DNA from: Pseudomonadota bacterium
Lineage (GTDB): Bacteria; Pseudomonadota; Alphaproteobacteria; Sphingomonadales; Sphingomonadaceae
Reading direction: 5' to 3'
NCBI GenBank assembly: GCA_029550345.1
Contig: JAKPHK010000068.1
Span: 1-64,000 of the forward strand
Length of the DNA: 64,000 nucleotides
Shown: in pieces, positions 1-8,797 of the stretch
How positions within the stretch are numbered: position 1 is the stretch's first letter
Layout of the letters: each line of letters starts with the position of its first letter
Notes under the pieces: generated by a model
The model's input: only the letters and a program-made list of their open reading frames with translations
Database searches by the model: none
Told to the model about the DNA's origin: nothing
Made by a program: the position numbers and the translations under genes

Positions 1-336
1 GCCAACCTGCTCGCCGGGTACAAGCGCGCTGCGAACATCCTCAAGAAGGAAGAGTTCGAGGCCGGTGTTTCCAACCCGGACCAGGAACCCGCCGAGGCCG
101 CGCTGGTCGCCGCGCTCGATGCGGCCGAACCGCGCGCTGTCACTGCGATCGAGGCGGAGGACTTCACCGCGGCGATGGCGGCGCTTGCCACGCTGCGCGG
201 CGCGGTGGACGCGTTCTTCGAAACGGTCACAGTGAACGATGCCGACCCGGTCAAGCGGGCGGCGCGGCTGGGTCTGCTTGCGCGCTTGCGTGCTGCGGTG
301 CACAAAGTGGCTGACTTCTCGCGGATCGAAGGCTAG
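1..336 (+). CDS. glyS: glycyl-tRNA synthetase beta subunit, C-terminal part
   Basis: The window opens inside this gene; 111 codons in frame 1 run to a TAG stop at 334-336. The visible part matches the all-helical C-terminal anticodon-binding region of GlyRS beta, including the family-typical stretch [16 protein letters not shown] and the ending HKVADFSRI. The enzyme is an alpha2beta2 class II synthetase that charges tRNA-Gly in the cytoplasm; the beta chain carries the tRNA-binding parts. ppdK follows 59 bp downstream, as is common in alphaproteobacteria. The 5' part, and glyQ if adjacent, lie outside the window. I am confident of the family from the C-terminal motif alone. Confidence 0.9.
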   Translation, partial: ANLLAGYKRAANILKKEEFEAGVSNPDQEPAEAALVAALDAAEPRAVTAIEAEDFTAAMAALATLRGAVDAFFETVTVNDADPVKRAARLGLLARLRAAVHKVADFSRIEG

Positions 337-338
337 AG

Positions 339-358
339 GCCGCCCCGACCGGGGCGGC
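339..358 (+). terminator. GC-rich hairpin after glyS
   Basis: A perfect inverted repeat follows the glyS stop: 8-bp arms GCCGCCCC and GGGGCGGC around the loop GACC. No T-run follows, so it is either a weak or Rho-assisted terminator or a transcript-stabilising hairpin between glyS and ppdK. Confidence 0.4.
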
Positions 359-395
359 ATCGGCATCGACTCGGCCTTTAGGGATGATTCTACCC

Positions 396-3062
396 ATGAC
401 TGCATACGTATTCACTTTCGGTGGTGGTGCTTCCAGCGAGGATCCGCGCAGCCGCGACAAGACGGTTGTCGGCGGCAAGGGCGCGAACCTGGCAGAGATG
501 GCGGGGATCGGCCTGCCGGTGCCTCCGGGCTTCACGATCACCACGGAAGAATGCGTGCGCTATCTGGCCGAAGGAGGCGACTTTTCCGCCAGCCTGCGCG
601 CCGAAGTCGCCACTGCGTTGACTCATATCGAGCGCGCGGTCGGCAAGAATTTCGGCGATCCGGCCAACCCGCTGCTGGTCTCGGTCCGCTCGGGCGCCCG
701 TGTCTCGATGCCGGGCATGATGGACACGGTGCTGAACCTGGGCCTCAACGACGTGACGGTAGAGGGCCTTGCCGCCTCGTCCGGCGACGCACGCTTTGCC
801 TGGGACAGCTACCGCCGCTTCATCCAGATGTATTCGGACGTGGTGCTGGGCCTCGACCATCATCTGTTCGAAGATGCGCTGGAGATCGCCAAGGAAGACA
901 ACGGCTTCTACGCCGACGTCGAAATGGGTGAGGAACACTGGCGCGCGCTGGTTGCCGAATACAAGGCCATCGTGGCGAAGGGACTGGGCCGCGAATTCCC
1001 GCAGGACGTCACCGAACAGCTGTGGGGCGCGATCCGCGCGGTGTTCGACAGCTGGGATTCGGACCGCGCCAAGGTCTATCGCCGGCTCAACGACATTCCG
1101 GGCGACTGGGGCACGGCAGTCAACGTCCAGGCGATGGTGTTCGGCAACATGGGCGATACCAGCGCCACCGGCGTCGCCTTTACCCGCGACCCCGCTACCG
1201 GCGAGCGCGCCTATTACGGCGAATGGCTGATCAACGCCCAGGGCGAGGACGTCGTCGCCGGCATCCGCACTCCGCAGTATCTGACCAAGGCCGCGCGCGA
1301 ACGGGCAAACGCCAAGCCGCTGTCGATGGAAGAGGCCATGCCCGAGGCCTACGCTGAGCTGGCGGCGGTGTTCGACCTGCTAGAAAAGCACTACCGCGAG
1401 ATGCAGGACATCGAGTTTACCGTCGAACGCGGCAAGCTGTGGATGCTCCAGACCCGCACCGGCAAGCGCACCGCCAAGGCCGCGCTGCGCATGGCGATCG
1501 ACATGGTGGGCGAGGGCCTGATCGACGAGGCGACCGCGATCCGCCGGGTCGATCCGATGGCGCTCGACCAGTTGCTGCACCCGACGCTCGATCCGGAGGC
1601 TGCGCGCGACGTGCTGGCCAAGGGCCTGCCTGCCTCACCGGGCGCCGCTTCTGGCGCGATTGCGCTCGATGCCGACACCGCCGAACGCCGCGCCGCGATC
1701 GGCGAAGCGGTGATCCTGGTCCGCGTCGAGACCAGCCCGGAGGACATCCACGGGATGCACGCGGCCAAGGGCATCCTCACCGCGCGCGGCGGCATGACCA
1801 GCCACGCCGCCGTGGTGGCGCGCGGCATGGGCCGCCCCTGCGTTTCGGGCGCCTCCGCGCTGTCGATCGACATGAATGCCCGCACCCTGAAGATCGGCAA
1901 CCGCGAACTGAAGGAGGGCGATCTGATCACCCTCGACGGCGCCAGCGGCGAAGTCATGGCCGGGCTGGTCCCGACCATCGAGCCGGAACTGGTCGGCGAT
2001 TTCGGCACCCTGATGGAATGGGCCGACAAGCACCGCCGCATGAAGGTGCGTACCAATGCCGAAACCCCCGAGGATTGCCGCACAGCGCGCCAGTTCGGGG
2101 CCGAGGGCGTGGGCCTGTGCCGCACCGAACACATGTTCTTTGACGCGGGCCGCATCGCCGCCGTGCGGCAGATGATCCTCGCCGATGACAGCGCCGGCCG
2201 CCGCGCCGCGCTGGCCAAGCTGCTGCCCGAACAGCGCGCCGATTTTCACGCGATCTTCGAGGTCATGGCCGGCCTGCCGGTGACGATCCGCCTGCTCGAT
2301 CCGCCGCTCCATGAATTCCTGCCGCAGGGCGAAGAGGAATTTGCCGAGCTTTCGGAAACGATTGGTGTCGGCATCGACCACCTCAAGCGCCGCGCGGCGG
2401 AACTGCACGAATTCAACCCGATGCTGGGCCATCGCGGCTGCCGCCTGGGGATCACCTTCCCGGAAATCTACGAGATGCAGGCCCGCGCGATCTTCGAGGC
2501 GGCTTGTGACGTCGCGGCGCTCGGCGGCGAGGCTCCGGTGCCGGAAGTGATGGTGCCGCTGGTCGCCACCAGGCGCGAGCTGGAAATCCTCAAGACGCTG
2601 ATCGACCGCACCGCGCAGGAAGTCTTCGCCGAGAAGGGCCGCACGCTGCAGTATCACGTCGGCACGATGATCGAACTGCCGCGCGCCGCGCTGATGGCGG
2701 GTGAAATTGCGGAAGTGGGCGAATTCTTCTCGTTCGGCACCAACGACCTCACCCAGACCACGCTGGGCGTCAGCCGCGACGATGCGGCGAAGTTCCTGGT
2801 TCCCTATGTTGAACAGGGCATCTTCGCGCGCGATCCGTTCGTCAGCCTGGATATCGAGGGCGTCGGCCAGCTGGTCGAAATGGCTTCCAAGCGTGGCCGC
2901 AAGACCCGCCCCGACATCAAGCTGGGCATCTGCGGCGAACATGGCGGCGATCCCGCTTCGATCGCCTTCTGCGAGCAGGTCGGGCTGGACTACGTCAGCG
3001 CATCGCCATTCCGCGTGCCGATTGCTCGCCTTGCCGCGGCGCAGGCAGCGCTGGGGAAGTAA
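396..3062 (+). CDS. ppdK: pyruvate, phosphate dikinase
   Basis: The product interconverts pyruvate, ATP and phosphate with phosphoenolpyruvate, AMP and diphosphate in the cytoplasm. About 888 residues is the normal family length. The order is an N-terminal nucleotide-binding domain starting YVFTFGGG, the swivelling phosphohistidine domain with GGMTSHAAVVARGMGRPC (catalytic His about residue 470), and a C-terminal PEP/pyruvate barrel with GICGEHGG (catalytic Cys about 846). An in-frame ATG lies 12 bp upstream at 384; I chose 396 because family members begin M-x-x-Y-V-Y/F-T-F-G-G-G. It may be co-transcribed with glyS. The next gene is convergent and ends 3 bp away. Confidence 0.96.
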   Translation: MTAYVFTFGGGASSEDPRSRDKTVVGGKGANLAEMAGIGLPVPPGFTITTEECVRYLAEGGDFSASLRAEVATALTHIERAVGKNFGDPANPLLVSVRSGARVSMPGMMDTVLNLGLNDVTVEGLAASSGDARFAWDSYRRFIQMYSDVVLGLDHHLFEDALEIAKEDNGFYADVEMGEEHWRALVAEYKAIVAKGLGREFPQDVTEQLWGAIRAVFDSWDSDRAKVYRRLNDIPGDWGTAVNVQAMVFGNMGDTSATGVAFTRDPATGERAYYGEWLINAQGEDVVAGIRTPQYLTKAARERANAKPLSMEEAMPEAYAELAAVFDLLEKHYREMQDIEFTVERGKLWMLQTRTGKRTAKAALRMAIDMVGEGLIDEATAIRRVDPMALDQLLHPTLDPEAARDVLAKGLPASPGAASGAIALDADTAERRAAIGEAVILVRVETSPEDIHGMHAAKGILTARGGMTSHAAVVARGMGRPCVSGASALSIDMNARTLKIGNRELKEGDLITLDGASGEVMAGLVPTIEPELVGDFGTLMEWADKHRRMKVRTNAETPEDCRTARQFGAEGVGLCRTEHMFFDAGRIAAVRQMILADDSAGRRAALAKLLPEQRADFHAIFEVMAGLPVTIRLLDPPLHEFLPQGEEEFAELSETIGVGIDHLKRRAAELHEFNPMLGHRGCRLGITFPEIYEMQARAIFEAACDVAALGGEAPVPEVMVPLVATRRELEILKTLIDRTAQEVFAEKGRTLQYHVGTMIELPRAALMAGEIAEVGEFFSFGTNDLTQTTLGVSRDDAAKFLVPYVEQGIFARDPFVSLDIEGVGQLVEMASKRGRKTRPDIKLGICGEHGGDPASIAFCEQVGLDYVSASPFRVPIARLAAAQAALGK

Positions 3063-3065
3063 GCC

Positions 3066-3806
3066 CTAACGGCGCCAGCCGCTGAGCGTCAGGATCTCGA
3101 ACCGCTCCACGGTTTCATTGCCAAAGGCCCGTGCCGCGCTTTCCCGCGCGGCGCGGGTCAGTGGCGTACCGTGGCGGGCCAGAACATTGCCCAGTGCCTG
3201 GTCGCGCAGGTCCGAAACCAGTCGGTCGAGGCTGGAGAATCGCACATCGAGCGTGCGGCTGTCGACCACCGGATCGGCCCATCCCGCGCGCTGGAGCAAT
3301 TGCCCGCCCGCGCGCACGTCAACCGCCGGATGCAGGCGGGGGGCAGGGCGGTCGCCATCGGCTTCCAGCATCGCGGCGCGCAAGGCAGGCAGGCTCCCTG
3401 TCCCCATCAGGCTCGCCAGGCCCAGGCCGCCGGGCGCGAGCGCGCGGTTCAGATGGATCAGCGCGCCGGGCAGGTCGTTTACCGTGTCGAGCGTGCCCAG
3501 ACTGGCGATCAGGTCATAGCCGGCGGCGGGATAGGGGCGTTCTTCATCGAACCCCTCCGCCGGCTCCCGGCTTTCCACCTCACACCCCTGCGCCGCCAGC
3601 GCCGCCGCCAGCGCGCCCGTCCGCTCGCCGATCACCAGTGCCCGCTTCGGCGCGTGCCGCAGGAAGCCGAGCCGTTCGAGAACGTCCTCCACCATGTCAT
3701 CCAGCAGATAGCGCGCGGCATCGAAACCGTGTTGACGGGCCAGTGCACGCCGCCGGGCGGCAAGGCGGCGGCGGGGTTCGAAAATGAGCGGTGGGGTAGA
3801 GGCCAT
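3066..3806 (-). CDS. SAM-dependent methyltransferase-like protein (NDUFAF5/BioC-like)
   Basis: A 246-residue protein starting MASTPP. Its layout resembles the BioC/NDUFAF5-like methyltransferases often found beside comF in alphaproteobacteria: an N-terminal helix with DMVEDVLERL, a Rossmann core, and a C-terminal part with DLRDQALGNVLA. In that group NDUFAF5 is an assembly factor for respiratory complex I. The SAM-binding motif I is degenerate here: ALVIGERTGAL stands where family members have D-x-G-x-G-x-G, so cofactor binding is uncertain. The gene is divergent from comF (53 bp apart). Upstream extension of the reading frame is possible but antisense to comF and unlikely. Confidence 0.75.
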   Translation of the reverse strand: MASTPPLIFEPRRRLAARRRALARQHGFDAARYLLDDMVEDVLERLGFLRHAPKRALVIGERTGALAAALAAQGCEVESREPAEGFDEERPYPAAGYDLIASLGTLDTVNDLPGALIHLNRALAPGGLGLASLMGTGSLPALRAAMLEADGDRPAPRLHPAVDVRAGGQLLQRAGWADPVVDSRTLDVRFSSLDRLVSDLRDQALGNVLARHGTPLTRAARESAARAFGNETVERFEILTLSGWRR

Positions 3807-3859
3807 GACGGCTGCACCTGCCTTGCGCGGCGGCGCGGCGCAAGCGATACCCGGCGGGC

Positions 3860-4603
3860 ATGCAGGTTCACCCGCTTCTCGCCCCGGTCGCCGATCTGAT
3901 CTATCCGCCGCGCTGCCCGCTGTGCGGCGCGGCGATTGCCGCCCAGACGGGCCTGTGCGGCACCTGCTGGGGCGATCTTGCGATCCCCGGGGATCCCTGC
4001 TGTTCCAGCTGCCAGCGGCCGTTTCCCGAGGGTGTGGCGGCGCAGTCGCTTTGCGCACCCTGTCTGGCCGACCCACCCCGGCATGACGGCGTGGCGGCCG
4101 GCACGCTCTATAACGAGGCATCGCGAAAACTGGTCCTGGCCTTCAAGCATGGCCGCCGGATCGCCATGGCGCCGATGCTGGCGCGGCTGATCGCGGCGCG
4201 GCTGCCGGATGAAATCGGTGCGGGCTGGATCATGGTGCCGGTGCCGTTGCACCGCTGGCGGCTGTGGCGACGCGGCTTCAACCAGGCGGCGCTGCTGGCA
4301 GGAGAACTCGCGCGGCTGCGGGGCGCGGACCTGCTGGTCGACGGCCTGGTGCGCCGCAAGCAGACCCCCTCGCTGGGAGGTCTGGGCAAGGCGGCGCGTG
4401 CGCGGGCGCTGAGCGGGGCGATAGCGGTCAACCTGCGCCGCGCGGAAGGGATCAGGGGCGCGAAGCTGGTGCTGGTCGATGATGTCCTGACCAGCGGGGC
4501 AACCAGCCATGCCTGCGTGTCCGTACTGAAGCGGGCCGGTGCGAAAAAGGTGGTGGTCGCCTGCTTTGCGCGGGTGCTGGACGAGGCGCTCGACCTGGCG
4601 TGA
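3860..4603 (+). CDS. comF: ComF-family phosphoribosyltransferase-like protein
   Basis: The 247-residue protein has an N-terminal zinc-ribbon-like region with paired cysteines (C19/C22, C33/C36, C48/C51, C65/C68) and a C-terminal type I phosphoribosyltransferase domain with the PRPP loop LVLVDDVLTSGAT at about 203-215. ComF proteins support DNA uptake and replication-stress functions in bacteria; the exact reaction is not settled, so I assign family only. Divergent to the methyltransferase gene. A strong hairpin lies about 40 bp downstream, suggesting a single-gene transcript. Confidence 0.9.
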   Translation: MQVHPLLAPVADLIYPPRCPLCGAAIAAQTGLCGTCWGDLAIPGDPCCSSCQRPFPEGVAAQSLCAPCLADPPRHDGVAAGTLYNEASRKLVLAFKHGRRIAMAPMLARLIAARLPDEIGAGWIMVPVPLHRWRLWRRGFNQAALLAGELARLRGADLLVDGLVRRKQTPSLGGLGKAARARALSGAIAVNLRRAEGIRGAKLVLVDDVLTSGATSHACVSVLKRAGAKKVVVACFARVLDEALDLA

Positions 4604-4931
4604 AAGGGGCGGGCAGCAACGGGTCCGCGCTGGCTCAAACGGAAACGCCCGGACCATCTGGTCCGGGCGTTCGCGTGACGAAACTCTGGGGCGCTGCTTG
4701 CGCAGATGGCAACCCCCCTAGGTTGCCACGCCCAATCCCTCATGCGGCTGCCCTTTTCGGGCCTTGATCGTTCCCTGAACCCGGCCATTGCGCTTGTTGC
4801 GCTGCTGGTCTGGCAGTCGGTTTTGACCGCGAGGAAGCGTTTCCGCGAAAGCCGGTTCAATTGAAAGCGGGAAGCAGCCCGACGCGAGATTTTGCTCGAC
4901 ACATGTGGTTATCCTGCAACAAGCAGCCGCC
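4604..4931. other. structured intergenic gap between comF and hisI
   Basis: 328 bp with no convincing ORF on either strand. It holds three features: a 12-bp hairpin just after comF (4644-4671), a GCGC-TGCTT-GCGC mini-stem near 4691-4703, and a second perfect hairpin TGGCAACC-CCCCTA-GGTTGCCA at 4707-4728. The remainder, up to the hisI ribosome-binding region, is GC-rich and could carry a promoter or a small RNA. I could not match it to 6S, SRP, tmRNA or RNase P RNA. Confidence 0.45.
4644..4671 (+). terminator. hairpin terminator after comF
   Basis: A perfect 12-bp stem (AACGCCCGGACC paired with GGTCCGGGCGTT) closes on the tetraloop ATCT. Only two T residues follow, so it is a strong stem with a weak U-tract. 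Its position 40 bp after the comF stop favours a terminator role. Confidence 0.6.
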
Positions 4932-5312
4932 ATGACACCAAGCGATGCAAGTGCCGACCGCGAGCAGGGCAGCCTGTTCCAGCCAAAGTTCGATTCCCAC
5001 GGCCTGCTGACCGCCGTGGCCGTGGATGCGCAGAGTGGCGCCGTGCTGATGCTGGCGCACATGGATGCCGAGGCCCTGGCGAAGACCCGCGAGACGGGGC
5101 TGGCCCATTTCCATTCCCGCTCGCGCGGGCGGCTGTGGATGAAGGGTGAATCCTCCGGCCACGTCCTCAAGGTGGAGGAAGTTCTCGTCGACTGCGATCA
5201 GGACGCCATCGTGATGCGGGTTTCGCCGGCAGGACCGGCCTGCCACACCGGCGCGCCCAGCTGCTTCTACCGGCGCCTGGACGGCGACAGGCTCGTCAGG
5301 GCCAGCGATTGA
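4932..5312 (+). CDS. hisI: phosphoribosyl-AMP cyclohydrolase
   Basis: The 126-residue enzyme opens the purine ring of phosphoribosyl-AMP, the third step of histidine synthesis, in the cytoplasm. The signature HFHSRSRGRLWMKGESSGH (59-77) is intact, as are the metal ligands D87, D89, D91 (Mg) and C88, C104, C111 (Zn). It is the stand-alone HisI form without a fused HisE domain. The start at 4932 (MTPSDAS) is preferred to an in-frame ATG 27 bp upstream because the extra residues are not conserved in kind. The flanking genes are not his genes, so it is not in a his operon here. Confidence 0.95.
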   Translation: MTPSDASADREQGSLFQPKFDSHGLLTAVAVDAQSGAVLMLAHMDAEALAKTRETGLAHFHSRSRGRLWMKGESSGHVLKVEEVLVDCDQDAIVMRVSPAGPACHTGAPSCFYRRLDGDRLVRASD

Positions 5313-5314
5313 CG

Positions 5315-5325
5315 CTTACGTAAAG
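5315..5325. promoter_or_regulatory. candidate MerR operator (TTACGTAA palindrome)
   Basis: A perfect 8-bp palindrome TTACGTAA at 5316-5323, inside CTTACGTAAAG, lies 22 bp before the MerR-type regulator gene. LiuR-like MerR regulators of acyl-CoA catabolism are described as binding ACGT-centred palindromes. Autoregulation of the regulator and its acyl-CoA dehydrogenase is inferred from position. Confidence 0.35.
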
Positions 5326-5344
5326 GGAAGCTATACGGCGACGC

Positions 5345-5794
5345 ATGGAAATGCTCGCCGCCAATCCCGCCGCCCACGAAGGCGCACACCTTGATCGCCC
5401 GGACGCCTTGCAGCGTGATACCTACACCATCTCCGACCTGACCGCGGAGTTCGGGGTTACCGCCCGTGCCCTGCGGTTCTACGAGGATGAAGGCCTGATC
5501 TCGCCCACGCGGATCGGGCTGGCGCGCGTCTATTCCAAGCGCGACCGGGCGCGGCTGGCCTGGATCATGCGGGCCAAGAACGTCGGGTTCAGCCTGACCG
5601 AGATCAAGGAGATGATCGATCTCTACGACCTTGGCGACGGCCGCGCCGAGCAGCGCCGGGTGACTATCGCGCGCTGCCGCGAAAAGGCGGCCCGGCTGAC
5701 TGCCCAGCGCGACGATATCGATGCCGCGATTACCGAACTGACCGACTTCATCAAGATGATCGAAAATCTCGATCCGGCCGCCACGCGCGCCTGA
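5345..5794 (+). CDS. MerR-family transcriptional regulator
   Basis: A 149-residue DNA-binding regulator. The winged helix-turn-helix lies at about 27-52 (YTISDLTAEFGVTARALRFYEDEGL), followed by the MerR R-x-Y-S-x-x-D-x-x-R-L segment and a long dimerisation helix (about 100-145). It lacks the metal-binding cysteines of MerR/CueR proteins, which fits the LiuR-like branch that senses acyl-CoA. It lies 25 bp upstream of an acyl-CoA dehydrogenase gene in the same direction, so control of fatty-acid or branched-chain acyl-CoA breakdown is likely. A second ATG two codons later (5351) is possible. Confidence 0.88.
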   Translation: MEMLAANPAAHEGAHLDRPDALQRDTYTISDLTAEFGVTARALRFYEDEGLISPTRIGLARVYSKRDRARLAWIMRAKNVGFSLTEIKEMIDLYDLGDGRAEQRRVTIARCREKAARLTAQRDDIDAAITELTDFIKMIENLDPAATRA

Positions 5795-5819
5795 TCGCCG
5801 AACCTCTAAGGATCTTCCC

Positions 5820-7622
5820 ATGCCCGTCTACAAAGCGCCGACCCGCGACACCCGCTTCGTGCTGAACGAAGTGCTGAAGATTGAATCCTACGCGGCACTT
5901 CCGACTTTCGAGAACGCCAGCGCCGACATGGTCGATACCGTGGTTGAGGAATGCGGCAAGTTCGCCGCCGAAGTGCTCGCCCCGCTTAACCCGGTGGGCG
6001 ACAAGGAAGGCTGCAAGCGCAACGCGGACGGTTCCGTCACCACGCCGACCGGCTTCAAGCAGGCCTTCGACCTCTACCGCGAATCGGGCTGGGGCACGCT
6101 GTCCTCGCCCGCCGAGTTCGGCGGGCAGGGCATGCCGCACGTGCTGGGCTTCGTGGTCGAGGAATTCGTCGCCACCGCCAACCACGCCTTCGGGATGTAT
6201 CCGGGCCTGACCCACGGGGCGATCTCGGCGATTCTCGCCAAGGCCTCGCCGGAATTGCAGCAGAAGTACCTGCCGAAGATGGTCAGCAACGAATGGCTGG
6301 GCACCATGAACCTGACCGAGCCGCATTGCGGCACGGACCTGGGTCTAATCCGCACCCGCGCCGTGCCGCAGGCGGACGGCAGCTACAGCATCACCGGCAC
6401 CAAGATCTTCATTTCGGCGGGCGAACATGACCTGACCGACAACATCATCCACCTGGTCCTCGCCAAGACGCCTGATGCGCCGGAAAGCAGCAAGGGCATT
6501 TCGCTCTTCATCGTGCCCAAGGTGCTCGTGAACGACGACGGCTCGCTGGGCGCGCGCAACGCCGTCTCGTGCGGGGCGCTGGAACACAAGATGGGCATCC
6601 ACGGCAACGCCACCTGCGTGATGAACTACGACGGGGCGACCGGCTGGATGGTCGGCGAGGAGAACAAGGGCCTCGCCGCGATGTTCATCATGATGAACGC
6701 AGCGCGGCTTGGCGTTGGCATTCAGGGCCTCGCCCAAGCCGAGGTCGCCTATCAGAACGCGGTCAAATATGCGCAGGAGCGCCGCCAGGGCCGTGCCCTG
6801 ACCGGGGCGCAGGAGCCGAACGAAAAGGCCGACATGCTGTTTGTCCACCCCGACGTGCGGCGCATGCTAATGGACGCCAAGGCCTTCACCGAGGGTATGC
6901 GCGCCTTCTACCTGTGGGGCGGCCTGCTGGTCGACCTCAGCCACAAGGCGCCGAGCGAGGAAGAGCGGCTGCTGGCGGACGACATGATCAGCCTGCTCAC
7001 TCCCGTGCTCAAGGGTTATGGCACGGACAAGGGCTTCGACACCTGCGTCAACATGCAGCAGGTGTTCGGCGGCCACGGCTACATCGAGGAATGGGGGATG
7101 AGCCAGTTCGTCCGCGACGCGCGCATCGCCCAGATCTACGAAGGCGCGAACGGCGTGCAGGCGATGGACCTGGTGGGGCGCAAGCTGGCGCTGAATGGCG
7201 GCCGCGCGGTCCAGGCCTTCTTTGCCGAGGTCGACAAGGCCTGCACGGAGGCCAAGGCCGATCCCGCGCTGGCGAGCCTCGCCGAGCGGGTCGAGAAGGC
7301 CAATGGCGAACTGAAGGCGGCGACCATGTGGTTCATGGCCAATGGCATGACCAATCCCAACAATGTCGGCGCGGGCGCGCACCATTACATGCATATCATG
7401 GGGATCGTCGCGCTGGGCCTGATGTGGCTAAAGATGGGCGCCACTGCTTCGGCTGCGCTGGCGGCGGGCGCGGAGGACAAGGCGTTCTATGAAACCAAGC
7501 TCACCACCGCGCGCTATTACGGCGAACGCTTCACCCCCGATGCCGGCGCGCTGCGCCGCAAGATCGAGGCGGGCAGCGATGCGGTGATGTCCCTGCCGGT
7601 GGAAGCCTTTGCCACGGCGTGA
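5820..7622 (+). CDS. acyl-CoA dehydrogenase (long form with C-terminal extension)
   Basis: A 600-residue FAD-dependent acyl-CoA dehydrogenase that introduces the alpha-beta double bond in an acyl-CoA. N-terminal, middle (MNLTEPHCGTDLGLI, KIFISAGEHD) and C-terminal acyl-CoA dehydrogenase domains are followed by an extra C-terminal domain of about 120 residues, typical of the DmdC/FadE-like 600-residue class. The family's catalytic Glu sits in YEGANGVQAMDL (about E441). An adjacent MerR regulator suggests induction by acyl-CoA. Substrate chain length cannot be read from sequence; DmdC homologues act on methylmercaptopropionyl-CoA, but many sphingomonad copies are general beta-oxidation enzymes. 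Confidence 0.93.
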   Translation: MPVYKAPTRDTRFVLNEVLKIESYAALPTFENASADMVDTVVEECGKFAAEVLAPLNPVGDKEGCKRNADGSVTTPTGFKQAFDLYRESGWGTLSSPAEFGGQGMPHVLGFVVEEFVATANHAFGMYPGLTHGAISAILAKASPELQQKYLPKMVSNEWLGTMNLTEPHCGTDLGLIRTRAVPQADGSYSITGTKIFISAGEHDLTDNIIHLVLAKTPDAPESSKGISLFIVPKVLVNDDGSLGARNAVSCGALEHKMGIHGNATCVMNYDGATGWMVGEENKGLAAMFIMMNAARLGVGIQGLAQAEVAYQNAVKYAQERRQGRALTGAQEPNEKADMLFVHPDVRRMLMDAKAFTEGMRAFYLWGGLLVDLSHKAPSEEERLLADDMISLLTPVLKGYGTDKGFDTCVNMQQVFGGHGYIEEWGMSQFVRDARIAQIYEGANGVQAMDLVGRKLALNGGRAVQAFFAEVDKACTEAKADPALASLAERVEKANGELKAATMWFMANGMTNPNNVGAGAHHYMHIMGIVALGLMWLKMGATASAALAAGAEDKAFYETKLTTARYYGERFTPDAGALRRKIEAGSDAVMSLPVEAFATA

Positions 7623-7637
7623 CGGTTGTCAGGGCCG

Positions 7638-8090
7638 CTATGCGTGAGGTCCGGTTTCGCGCAGACGATCACGGTGGCGGCCCCAGACCCACCCGGTAAC
7701 GCCCCCGCCCAGCGCGCCGAGTGCGCTGAGCGCCGCGACAGTGCCCGGGGCATCTTCGGCAAACAGGATGGCGATGACCACGAACGGCAGGGCGCCGAAC
7801 AAGGTTCCCAAGGCTACGTAATATTGTCCAAGCTCCTTGCCCATGGCGCCAAGCACAAGCGTTGCGGGGATCCCGACAAGGAAGCTGCCTGCCAGAACGC
7901 AGGGGAATGCGATAATCAGCGGCGCGAACATGATCGGAAAGGCCCGCAAGCCACCCATTGGATCATCGAGGTCGAACAGCAAGACCACCCCAAGAGGTAC
8001 TGTTGCCAGCAAGCCCGGGGCAGCGGCAGCGAAGCTTCCTGTCAAAACCGCCCTGATGAAAGCCAACACGTTGCTCGCGGCGTTGGTCAT
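7638..8090 (-). CDS. small membrane protein of unknown function
   Basis: A 150-residue protein with about four hydrophobic segments (roughly 20-42, 52-80, 88-112, 117-135) and a basic, charged tail (WGRHRDRLRE). I do not recognise the family. Its start codon overlaps the stop of the upstream hydrolase gene by four bases (ATGA), so it is the last gene of a four-gene leftward operon with an MFS transporter, cysK and a dienelactone hydrolase. Most likely an inner-membrane protein; no function is assigned. Confidence 0.7.
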   Translation of the reverse strand: MTNAASNVLAFIRAVLTGSFAAAAPGLLATVPLGVVLLFDLDDPMGGLRAFPIMFAPLIIAFPCVLAGSFLVGIPATLVLGAMGKELGQYYVALGTLFGALPFVVIAILFAEDAPGTVAALSALGALGGGVTGWVWGRHRDRLRETGPHA

Positions 8091-8797
8091 TCAGCCGGGA
8101 ACACCTCGTCAAACAGCGCCATCGTCGCCGCCCAGCTCTGGCGGTCGGCGCTGGCATCATAGGCCACCGCCGGAAGACCGCGTGCATCGCTGGCCGGATC
8201 GGTGAAGCCGTGCTTCACTCCGCTGTAGGAGTGGAAGTGCCAGCGGTTGCCCACCGCGTCCATTTCCTCCCAGAAGGCCAGCACCTGATCGCGCGGCGCC
8301 ATCGGATCGGCATCGCCGTGGCAGACGAGCACACGTCCGCCGAAGGGCTGCTCTGCGCGCCGGTCGGTGGTGAGCAGGCCGTGATAGCTGACCACGGCGG
8401 CAAGGGGAGCACCGACTCGCGCCAGTTCCAGCACCGCCTGACCGCCCATGCAGTAACCGATGGCGGCAATCGGCAGACCCGCCGCCGCAGGATGGCCGCG
8501 CAGGGCTTCCAATCCGGCCAGCAGCCGCGCCCGGTAATGATCCACGTCACCGCGCAGCGCCTCCGCCAGCGGTCGTGAAGCCTCGAAACTCTCGACCGGC
8601 TCGCCATAGAAATCCGCGATCAGCGCCACGTAACCCTGATCCGCCAGCATCGCCGCGCGCCGCTCGATGGCGGGGAGGACATTGGCAATGGTCGGGAACA
8701 CCAGCACCGCCGCGCGCGTTGTGCCGACCGGGCGGGCCAGCCACCCGGTCAGCGCGGTGCCCCGGTCGGAATAGTCGACGCGTTCAAGCGCGCTCAT
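8087..8797 (-). CDS. dienelactone hydrolase family protein
   Basis: A 236-residue alpha/beta hydrolase of the dienelactone hydrolase type, cytoplasmic. The nucleophile motif is G-Y-C-M-G-G with Cys116 in place of the usual Ser, as in true dienelactone hydrolases; the acid Asp lies in HGDADPM and the His in KHGF near the C-terminus. The start MSALERVDY at 8797 overlaps the cysK stop by four bases; a longer upstream frame exists only as cysK antisense. The substrate is not evident; ring-cleavage lactones or other esters are possible. Confidence 0.88.
   Translation of the reverse strand: MSALERVDYSDRGTALTGWLARPVGTTRAAVLVFPTIANVLPAIERRAAMLADQGYVALIADFYGEPVESFEASRPLAEALRGDVDHYRARLLAGLEALRGHPAAAGLPIAAIGYCMGGQAVLELARVGAPLAAVVSYHGLLTTDRRAEQPFGGRVLVCHGDADPMAPRDQVLAFWEEMDAVGNRWHFHSYSGVKHGFTDPASDARGLPAVAYDASADRQSWAATMALFDEVFPAE

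Noticed and set aside
4866..4884. GGGAAGCAGCCC-like segment reminiscent of the SRP RNA core
   Set aside because: The rest of the SRP RNA core (GGTCAGG...) and the paired stems are absent.
4684..4930. Possible 6S RNA in the comF-hisI gap
   Set aside because: I could not build the closing stem with a central bubble, and the position is not one I know for 6S.
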